This document shows positions 44,970 through 50,392 of a stretch of DNA of 50,392 nt, piece by piece. Position 1 is the stretch's first letter; every line of letters starts with the position of its first letter. The position numbers were made by a program, and so were the translations under genes. The DNA is taken from positions 1 to 50,392 of the forward strand of contig JAODBM010000079.1 in the NCBI GenBank assembly GCA_025463985.1. The letters run 5' to 3'. Origin of the DNA: Acidimicrobiales bacterium (GTDB lineage Bacteria; Actinomycetota; Acidimicrobiia; Acidimicrobiales; Iamiaceae). The notes below the pieces were generated by a model. That model searched no databases. It had not been told where the DNA came from and was given only the letters and a program-made list of their open reading frames with translations.

Positions 44970-45019
44970 CGAATGTGGAGTAGAAGCGGTCGCTAGGACG
45001 ACCGCTTCTACTCCACATT
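44970..45019. repeat. Family A palindromic repeat, copy 2
   Basis: 21-bp perfect inverted repeat, arms 44972-44992 and 44999-45019, with a 6-base loop. The arm holds GGAGTAGAAGCGGTCG. It lies between the convergent stops of the coiled-coil gene and the carbonic anhydrase gene. A 15-bp repeat rich in C (CAGCGACCCCCCACC) precedes it. Confidence 0.95.
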
Positions 45020-45033
45020 GCGATGGGGTGGGG

Positions 45034-45552
45034 TCAGCCGAGGCGGCGGAGCTCCTGGCGGTAGCGCCGGCCCCGGTCCACGTAGGACTGCATGCCGAGG
45101 GCGATCAGCTCGGAGGTGACCACGCCCTCGCGCAGCTTGGCGGGGACGCCGAGGGCCATGGCACCGGTCGGCACGACCATGTCGTTGGGCACGACCGCCC
45201 CGGCACCGACGAGCGCGACCGACTCGATGACCGCGCGGTGCAGCACCACCGAGCCGGAGCCGATGAGCGAACCGTCGTGGACCGTGCAGCCCTCGAGGTG
45301 GGCGAGGTGGCCGACGACGCACTCGGCGCCGACGATCGTCGGGGTCGTCGGGGTGGTGTGCAGGATGGCGCCATCCTGGATCGAGGTGCGGGCCCCGACC
45401 ACGATCTGGCCGTCGTCGCCCCGCAAGACCGCACCCGGCCACACCGATGCCTCGGCCCCGATCCGGACCGAGCCGATGATCACCGCCTCGGCGGCGATGT
45501 AGGCCGAGGGGTCGATGTCGGGCACCTGGTCGCCGAGCGCGTAGACGGGCAT
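45034..45552 (-). CDS. Gamma-class carbonic anhydrase-like protein
   Basis: A 172-residue left-handed beta-helix built of hexapeptide repeats (AAEAVIIGSVRIG, SVWPGAVLRGDDG, and onwards). Zinc-site residues in the position of the family are R44, D46, H65 (AILHTT) and H82 (VVGHLAH). The residue usually His five after H82 is E87, with H85 nearby (GHLAHLEGC), a variant seen in many actinobacterial homologues. Carbonic anhydrase activity is likely but not certain. Its -10 box overlaps that of ptrB. Confidence 0.88.
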   Translation of the reverse strand: MPVYALGDQVPDIDPSAYIAAEAVIIGSVRIGAEASVWPGAVLRGDDGQIVVGARTSIQDGAILHTTPTTPTIVGAECVVGHLAHLEGCTVHDGSLIGSGSVVLHRAVIESVALVGAGAVVPNDMVVPTGAMALGVPAKLREGVVTSELIALGMQSYVDRGRRYRQELRRLG

Positions 45553-45560
45553 GGGCCACG

Positions 45561-45566
45561 AACGTA
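45561..45566 (-). promoter_or_regulatory. -10 box of the carbonic anhydrase gene
   Basis: TACGTT on the minus strand, eight bases before its ATG at 45552. It shares two bases with the ptrB -10 box. Confidence 0.5.
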
Positions 45567-45570
45567 CTGT
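45565..45570 (+). promoter_or_regulatory. -10 box of ptrB
   Basis: TACTGT seven bases before the GTG at 45578; leaderless pattern that decides this start. Confidence 0.55.
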
Positions 45571-45577
45571 GCCGGCC

Positions 45578-47707
45578 GTGCCCGCCCCCACCCCACCCGA
45601 CGCCGCGCCGCCACCCGACGGACCGCCGCGTCCCGAGCGGCGGCCGACCACCCGCACCCACCACGGCGACGAGATCACCGACCCCTACGCCTGGCTGCGC
45701 GACGCGGACGACCCCGCGACCCTCCCGCACCTCGAGGCGGAGAACGCCTGGACCGCGGCGGTCACCGCGCCGCAAGCCGAGCTCTGCGAGCGGCTGTTCG
45801 AGGAGATCCGCTCGCGGGTGCAGGAGACCGACCTCTCGGTGCCCTACCGCAAGGGCGCGTGGTGGTACTACGTGCGCACCGAGGAGGGGAAGGCCTACGC
45901 CCGCCACTGCCGGCGCCCCGACGACGGGACCGGGCTGGCCATGGCCGCCGACGAGACCGAGCAGCTGGTCGTCGACGAGAACGTCCTGGCCGAGGGCACG
46001 CCTTACCTCTCGCTCGGCGTGCTCGACGTGAGCCCCGACGGCGCCATGCTTGCCTACGCCGTCGACCACGAGGGCGACGAGCGCCACCAGCTCCGCTTCC
46101 GCGACCTGTCCACCGGCGACGACCATCCCGAGGCCATCGACGACGCGTCCTACGGCTTCGCTTGGGCGGCCGACTCGGCGACGTGCTGGTACACGGTGGT
46201 CGACGAGGCCGAGCGCCCCTACGCGGTGCGCCGCCACACCGTGGGCACCGACCCGGCGACCGACGTCGAGGTCTTCCGCGAGGACGACGAGCGCTTCCAC
46301 GTCTCGGTCGGCGCGGCCCGCAGCGGCGCCGTGGCGGTCATCGGGGCGGACAGCGCGGTCACCAGCGAGGCCTGGCTGCTCGACGCGCACGAGCCAACCG
46401 CGCTGGCCGGCCTCGTCGCCGCGCGCGAGCAGGGGGTCGAGTACTCGGTCGCACACCACCCGACGGGCCTGCTGATCACGTCGAACCACGGCGGCGCCGA
46501 AGACTTCGCCGTGTGGCGCGCCGCGCTGGCCGGCACGACCGTGGCGCCACGCGACCGGTGGGAGCCGGTCGTCCCGCAGCAGGCCGGTGAGCGGCTCCTC
46601 GGCGTCGACGCGCTTCGCGACCACCTGGTCGTCCACCTGCGCCGCGGCGGCCTCACGGCGCTGCGGGTGCTCGACCCGGACACGGCCGCCGGCACCGACC
46701 TCGCCTTCGACGACCCGGTGGGCACCGTCGGCGGGGCGACCAACGCCGAGTTCGACACCAGCCGCTACCGGTTCTCGTTCCAGTCCCTCACGGTCCCGCC
46801 GTCGGTCTTCGAGCAGGACCTCACCAGCGGCGAGCGCTCGCTGCTCAAGCAGCAGCCCGTGCTCGGCGACTTCGACCCGGCCTCCTACGCCTCCGCCCGC
46901 GAGTGGGCCACCACGCCGGACGGCGCGCAGGTGCCGATCTCGATCGCCTGGCGGCCGGACCGCGTTCCCGCCGACGGCCCCGCGCCGACGCTCGTCTACG
47001 GCTATGGGGCCTACGAGGCGAGCATGGATCCCTGGTTCTCGGTGGCCCGGCTGTCGCTGCTCGACCGCGGCGTCGTGTTCGCCATCGCGCACGTCCGCGG
47101 TGGCGGCGAGATGGGTCGGCGCTGGTACGAGGACGGCAAGCTCGACCAGAAGCGGCGCTCGTTCGAGGACTTCGTGACCGCCACCCGCCACCTCGTCACC
47201 AGCGGTCGCGCCGACCCGGCCCGCATCGCCGCCCGCGGCGCGAGCGCCGGTGGCCTGCTGATGGGGGCGTCGCTGAACCTGGCGCCCGACCTCTATCGCG
47301 CCGTGGTGGCCGAGGTGCCGTTCGTCGATCCGCTCACGACCATGCTCGACCCGTCGCTCCCGCTGACCGTGATCGAGCGCGAGGAGTGGGGCGACCCGCT
47401 GGCCGACGCCGCCGCCTACGCGGCGATCAAGGGCTACAGCCCCTACGAGAACGTCAGGGCGGTGCCCGCTCCCGCCGTGCTCGCCACCGCCGGCCTCAAC
47501 GACCCGCGGGTGGGCTTCCACGAGCCCACCAAGTGGGTGGCCCGGCTGCGCGACCAGGCTCCGGGCGCGACCGGCACCGAACGGCCGGTGCTGCTGAAGG
47601 TCGAGCTGGGCGCGGGACACGGCGGCCCGTCCGGTCGCTACGACGCGTGGCGCGACGAGGCGTTCGTGCTGGCGTTCGTCCTCCACCAACTCGGCATCGA
47701 CGCCTGA
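45578..47707 (+). CDS. ptrB: Prolyl oligopeptidase family serine peptidase (oligopeptidase B)
   Basis: Cytoplasmic S9A peptidase of 709 residues, cleaving small peptides after basic residues. A beta-propeller covers about residues 70-400 and the alpha/beta-hydrolase domain about 420-709. The catalytic triad is visible: S556 (GASAGGLLMG), D642 (AGLNDPRV) and H681 (GAGHGGPSG). HVRGGGEMGRRWYEDG is the family signature. The GTG at 45578 fits the TACTGT box; an upstream ATG at 45551 would overlap the -10 element and is unlikely. Confidence 0.94.
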   Translation: MPAPTPPDAAPPPDGPPRPERRPTTRTHHGDEITDPYAWLRDADDPATLPHLEAENAWTAAVTAPQAELCERLFEEIRSRVQETDLSVPYRKGAWWYYVRTEEGKAYARHCRRPDDGTGLAMAADETEQLVVDENVLAEGTPYLSLGVLDVSPDGAMLAYAVDHEGDERHQLRFRDLSTGDDHPEAIDDASYGFAWAADSATCWYTVVDEAERPYAVRRHTVGTDPATDVEVFREDDERFHVSVGAARSGAVAVIGADSAVTSEAWLLDAHEPTALAGLVAAREQGVEYSVAHHPTGLLITSNHGGAEDFAVWRAALAGTTVAPRDRWEPVVPQQAGERLLGVDALRDHLVVHLRRGGLTALRVLDPDTAAGTDLAFDDPVGTVGGATNAEFDTSRYRFSFQSLTVPPSVFEQDLTSGERSLLKQQPVLGDFDPASYASAREWATTPDGAQVPISIAWRPDRVPADGPAPTLVYGYGAYEASMDPWFSVARLSLLDRGVVFAIAHVRGGGEMGRRWYEDGKLDQKRRSFEDFVTATRHLVTSGRADPARIAARGASAGGLLMGASLNLAPDLYRAVVAEVPFVDPLTTMLDPSLPLTVIEREEWGDPLADAAAYAAIKGYSPYENVRAVPAPAVLATAGLNDPRVGFHEPTKWVARLRDQAPGATGTERPVLLKVELGAGHGGPSGRYDAWRDEAFVLAFVLHQLGIDA

Positions 47708-47718
47708 CGACCCGCGGG

Positions 47719-48201
47719 TCAGGCCAGGTTGGCGTAGCCGCCGCGGAAGAAGATGAGCGGGCCGCCCTCGCGCTTGACCCGCAGGTCGCGCACGGCGCCG
47801 ACCACGATCTCGTGGTCGCCGGCGTCGTGGACGACCTCGAGGTCGCAGTCGATCGAGGCGAGCACGCCGGCGAGCAGCGGCTGGCCGTGCGCCGACGGCG
47901 ACCACGGCGCGCCGGAGAACTTGTCGGGCTCCTTCGACGCGAACACGCGGCAGATGTCCTCCTGGTCCTCAGCCAGCACGTTGACGCTGAACGCGCCGAC
48001 GGCACGGATGCGCGGCCACGAGGTCGAGGACTTGGCGGCGCAGAAGCCGACCAACGGCGGGTCGAGCGAGATCGAGAAGAACGACCCGATCGCCAGCCCG
48101 ACCGGCGTGTCCCCGTCCATCGCCGTGATCACGCTCACGCCGGTGGCGAAGTGGCCAAGCACCTGGCGGAAGCGGGCGGGGTCGAAGGCCACATCGGTCA
48201 T
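47719..48201 (-). CDS. Flavin reductase-like domain protein
   Basis: A 160-residue FMN-binding split-barrel of the flavin reductase family, which supplies reduced flavin to a partner monooxygenase. Signatures: RFRQVLGHFATGVSVITA, LAIGSFFSISLDPPLVGFC, and SFSVNVLAEDQ-like AFSVNVLAEDQ. The ATG at 48201 lies six bases after a TACCCT box. No monooxygenase is next to it; ptrB converges on it. Could also be a stand-alone reductase. Confidence 0.92.
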   Translation of the reverse strand: MTDVAFDPARFRQVLGHFATGVSVITAMDGDTPVGLAIGSFFSISLDPPLVGFCAAKSSTSWPRIRAVGAFSVNVLAEDQEDICRVFASKEPDKFSGAPWSPSAHGQPLLAGVLASIDCDLEVVHDAGDHEIVVGAVRDLRVKREGGPLIFFRGGYANLA

Positions 48202-48207
48202 CGAGCC

Positions 48208-48213
48208 AGGGTA
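48208..48213 (-). promoter_or_regulatory. -10 box of the flavin reductase gene
   Basis: TACCCT on the minus strand, six bases before the ATG at 48201; leaderless pattern. Confidence 0.5.
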
Positions 48214-48231
48214 GACGGCGCTCGGAGGGGC

Positions 48232-49098
48232 TCAGCCCGGAGTGAGGGTGCTCGACGCGCTCGGCACGGTGAGGGCGATCGTGGTGCCTTCGGCGGCGGC
48301 GATGACCTCGGGGCCTCCGACGCGGACCGACGTCTGGCGCGCACCGGCGAGCAGGCGGTCGACGTCGTGGTCGGCGTGGCTCGGATCGTGGTGGAACAGC
48401 GCCAGCCGCCGGACGCCCGCGGCCGCCGCGACCTGTACCGCGTAGTCGACCGTGCAGTGCCCCCAGTTCGACTTCACCGCGAACTCGTCCGGGTCGTACT
48501 GGGCGTCGTGGATCAGCAGGTCGGCGTCCCGGCACAGCTCGATCACCGAGTCGGCGATGCCGTCGCTGCCGACCGGCTGCTGGTGGTCGCTGATGTACGC
48601 GATCACCAGCCCGTCGAGCTCGATGCGGTAGCCGTTGGTCTCGCCGACGTGGGGCACGTCGCGCACGAGGACGCGGGCCCGGCCCCAGGTCAGCTCGGTG
48701 TCGGACGAGTCGTGGAAGCGGATGTCACCGAAGAGGTCGGTGGCCCGCACGGGGAAGTACGGGGGACGCATGAAGTCGTCGAACATGTCGGCCACCGACT
48801 GGCCGCGCTGGCGGGGGGCATGCACGTCGAGCGAGGCGCCGGGCGCGTTGATGGGGCTGAAGAACGGCAGGCCCTGCACGTGGTCCCAGTGCAGGTGGGT
48901 GACCAGCGCCAGGCCGTGGAACGAGCCGTCGGTCGGCAGCTGCTGTCCCCAGAACCGCAGGCCGGTGCCGAGGTCGAGCACGATCGGGTCGAGCCCCGGC
49001 GCGTCGATCGACACGCATGCCGTGTTGCCGCCGTAGCGCAGATTCTCTTCGCAGGGGCACGGGGTCGAACCCCGCACACCCCAGAAGGTGACGTTCAC
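48232..49098 (-). CDS. Metallo-beta-lactamase fold hydrolase, RNase Z/phosphodiesterase-like
   Basis: A 288-residue protein whose N terminus VNVTFWGVRGSTPCPCEENL matches MBL-fold proteins of the PhnP/cAMP phosphodiesterase-RNase Z kind. HLHWDH (68-73) is the metal site, DLLIHDAQYDPDEF carries the bridging aspartate, and ALFHHDPSHADHDVD the late histidine. The GTG at 49098 is chosen because the family begins there; upstream in-frame residues look non-coding. Divergent from the epoxide-hydrolase-like gene. Confidence 0.9.
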   Translation of the reverse strand: MNVTFWGVRGSTPCPCEENLRYGGNTACVSIDAPGLDPIVLDLGTGLRFWGQQLPTDGSFHGLALVTHLHWDHVQGLPFFSPINAPGASLDVHAPRQRGQSVADMFDDFMRPPYFPVRATDLFGDIRFHDSSDTELTWGRARVLVRDVPHVGETNGYRIELDGLVIAYISDHQQPVGSDGIADSVIELCRDADLLIHDAQYDPDEFAVKSNWGHCTVDYAVQVAAAAGVRRLALFHHDPSHADHDVDRLLAGARQTSVRVGGPEVIAAAEGTTIALTVPSASSTLTPG

Positions 49099-49199
49099 CA
49101 AGTGGACGACCCCCGTTTCCCCTGTAGCTGTCCGCACGGTAGCGAACGAACTCTTACGACGCCGTGCCTGTGACGAACTCCACACGCAGGCGTACACGG

Positions 49200-49205
49200 T
49201 AGGTT
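49200..49205 (+). promoter_or_regulatory. -10 box of the epoxide-hydrolase-like gene
   Basis: TAGGTT eight bases before the ATG at 49214; leaderless pattern. Confidence 0.5.
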
Positions 49206-49213
49206 CCGCACGC

Positions 49214-50086
49214 ATGGACACCGCAGAGGGTCGGATCACCGCCAACGGCATCGAGTTCGCGTACCTCGAGGCCGGCAGCGGACCGCTCGCCTTGTGCCTC
49301 CACGGCTTCCCCGATTCGGCCTGGACGTGGCGCTACCTCCTGCCGGACCTGGCCGCCGCCGGCTACCGCGCGGTAGCGCCGTTCATGCGCGGCTACGCGC
49401 CCACCGCAGTGCCCGCCGACGGCCGCTATCAGGCCGGGGTCCTCGGGCTCGACGCCTGCCGCCTCCACGAAGCGCTCGGCGGCGACGGCGACGCGGTGAT
49501 CATCGGCCACGACTGGGGCGCGTTCGCCGCGTACTCCGCCGCCAGCCACGAGCCCGAGCGCTGGAGCCGGATCGTCACCGGCGCCGTGCCGCCGCCGGGC
49601 TCGGGCAGCGGGGCCTTCCTGTCCTACGACCAGCTGCGCCGCTCCTGGTACATGTTCTTCTTCCAGTCGCCGCTGGCCGACATGGTGGTGCCGATGGACG
49701 ACCTGGCCTTCATCGATCGGCTGTGGGCGGACTGGTCGCCGGGCTACGACGGCGCCGAGGACGCGGCCCACGTCAAGGACTGCCTGCGGGATCCAGCCAA
49801 CCTGGCCGCGGCGATCGGTTACTACCGGGCCACGTTCGGCCAAGGCCAGCGCGACCCCGACCTCGGGCCGCTCGAGGCCGCCGGCCGCCAACCGCTGGCC
49901 CAACCGACGCTGTACCTGCACGGCACCGACGACGGCTGCCTCGGCGCCGACCTCGTGGCCGACGCCGCGAGCGCGCTCACCGCGGAAGGGTCACGGGTCG
50001 CGATGATCCCGGGCACCGGCCACTTCTTCCACGTCGAGAAGCCCGTCGAGGTCAACCGCCTCATCGTCGACTTCCTGACCACCTGA
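49214..50086 (+). CDS. Alpha/beta-hydrolase, epoxide hydrolase-like
   Basis: A 290-residue hydrolase with the oxyanion HGFPDS at 30-35, the nucleophile D100 in IIGHDWGA (Asp rather than Ser, as in epoxide hydrolases and haloalkane dehalogenases), MRGYAPT after it, and a late histidine in GTGHFFHVEKP. The two cap-domain tyrosines of true epoxide hydrolases cannot be fixed by eye, so dehalogenase or other Asp-nucleophile activity is possible. ATG at 49214 after a TAGGTT box. A family A palindrome follows. Confidence 0.9.
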   Translation: MDTAEGRITANGIEFAYLEAGSGPLALCLHGFPDSAWTWRYLLPDLAAAGYRAVAPFMRGYAPTAVPADGRYQAGVLGLDACRLHEALGGDGDAVIIGHDWGAFAAYSAASHEPERWSRIVTGAVPPPGSGSGAFLSYDQLRRSWYMFFFQSPLADMVVPMDDLAFIDRLWADWSPGYDGAEDAAHVKDCLRDPANLAAAIGYYRATFGQGQRDPDLGPLEAAGRQPLAQPTLYLHGTDDGCLGADLVADAASALTAEGSRVAMIPGTGHFFHVEKPVEVNRLIVDFLTT

Positions 50087-50112
50087 CCCCCACACCCCCG
50101 CAACCCCCCCGC

Positions 50113-50160
50113 AATGTGGAGTAGAAGCGGTCGTGATAGCGACCGCTTCTACTCCACATT
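50113..50160. repeat. Family A palindromic repeat, copy 3
   Basis: 21-bp perfect inverted repeat, arms 50113-50133 and 50140-50160, 6-base loop. The arm is identical to copy 2. It lies between the convergent stops of the epoxide-hydrolase-like gene and the mutY-like gene. Confidence 0.95.
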
Positions 50161-50161
50161 C

Positions 50162-50250
50162 GCGGGGGCGGTGGCGGTTGGCGGGGGCGGTGGCGGTTGG
50201 CGGGGGCGGTGGCGGGGGGCGGTGACGGTGGCGGTGGCGGTGCGGGTGGG
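50162..50250. repeat. G-rich tandem repeat, 19-bp period
   Basis: Three 19-bp units, beginning GCGGGGGCGGTGGCGGTTG, start at 50162, 50181 and 50200, followed by shorter GGCGGT runs. The plus strand has many G-runs, so it could form quadruplexes or slip during replication. No gene is seen in it. Confidence 0.9.
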
Positions 50251-50255
50251 CGGGG

Positions 50256-50392
50256 TCAGCGGGGGAGGTGCCAGGTGCCGTCGGGGGTGACCTCGGCCAG
50301 GCCGTCGGCCCGCACCGTGGCCGCGACGCGGGCGGCGCGTGCGGGATCGTGGGGCCAGCCCATGGTGGGGCCGAGGGCGGCGGAGGCGACCG
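50256..50392 (-). CDS. mutY: 3' end of a probable A/G-specific adenine glycosylase (5' end outside window)
   Basis: The last 44 codons are visible: GPTMGWPHDPARAARVAATV, then DGLAEVTPDGTWHLPR and a stop at 50256-50258. A short helix followed by a DGL...W-LP end is common at the C terminus of actinobacterial MutY-type glycosylases, which remove adenine opposite 8-oxoguanine. Too little is seen to be sure; any HhH-GPD glycosylase with a similar tail would fit. Confidence 0.4.
   Translation of the reverse strand, partial: VASAALGPTMGWPHDPARAARVAATVRADGLAEVTPDGTWHLPR

Overview
The window is about 70% GC and reads as the chromosome of a high-GC actinomycete (Actinomycetota). Class Acidimicrobiia is my best guess, not proven. 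Reasons: a SUF-only iron-sulfur pathway, a single-chain AceE, an F420-type luciferase-like oxidoreductase, a TIGR03252-type glycosylase, VapBC, and many leaderless genes with a TANNNT box 6-10 bases before an ATG or GTG.

Layout. 1-7.2 kb: the 5' part of a hydantoinase A gene, a ribonuclease HI fused to a YpsA/SLOG-like domain, an ABC exporter pair and aceE. 7.3-10.3 kb: a decaying catabolic island with intact TetR, LLM oxidoreductase and SnoaL-like genes, flanked by a truncated SDR and an amidohydrolase/SRPBCC chimaera. 10.4-15.2 kb: DNA glycosylase, a hydrolase lacking the usual serine, small proteins, a structured region with a 14-codon ORF behind an almost complete anti-SD complement, a cell-wall glucosaminidase and an acyl-CoA dehydrogenase. 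15.3-19.5 kb: VapBC, then an overlapping GNAT / E1-like / metallo-hydrolase operon. 19.8-28.9 kb: tatA and a SUF system split over three transcription units (sufC-sufS-sufU; sufD-Rieske-second sufC; sufB), with coaA, an ArsC-like gene, a pterin dehydratase and a cysteine-rich small protein between them. 29-33.7 kb: acyltransferase-3/SGNH protein and a two-gene DNA methyltransferase cassette. 33.7-38 kb: secreted hydrolase, lipoprotein, D-aminoacylase-like amidohydrolase. 38-50.4 kb: heterodimeric ABC exporter, DUF2752 protein, a membrane-spanning degenerate ABC/SMC-type ATPase, gamma carbonic anhydrase, oligopeptidase B, flavin reductase, metallo-hydrolase, epoxide-hydrolase-like protein and the 3' end of a probable mutY.

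Three families of intergenic hairpin repeats recur: (A) a 21-23 bp perfect inverted repeat, three copies, with matched changes in both arms; (B) a hairpin unit that forms 62-bp-period tandem arrays at two loci and occurs singly at a third; (C) a GAGGC(A/G)-armed element at two loci. Families A and B share a CGGTCG...CGACC-like tip.

Most worth following: the hairpin families; a 26-bp operator-like sequence shared by the sufC and sufB promoters; the GNAT/E1-like/MBL operon; the methyltransferase fused to a nuclease-like domain with its 347-residue partner; the RNase H-SLOG fusion; and the 14-codon ORF.
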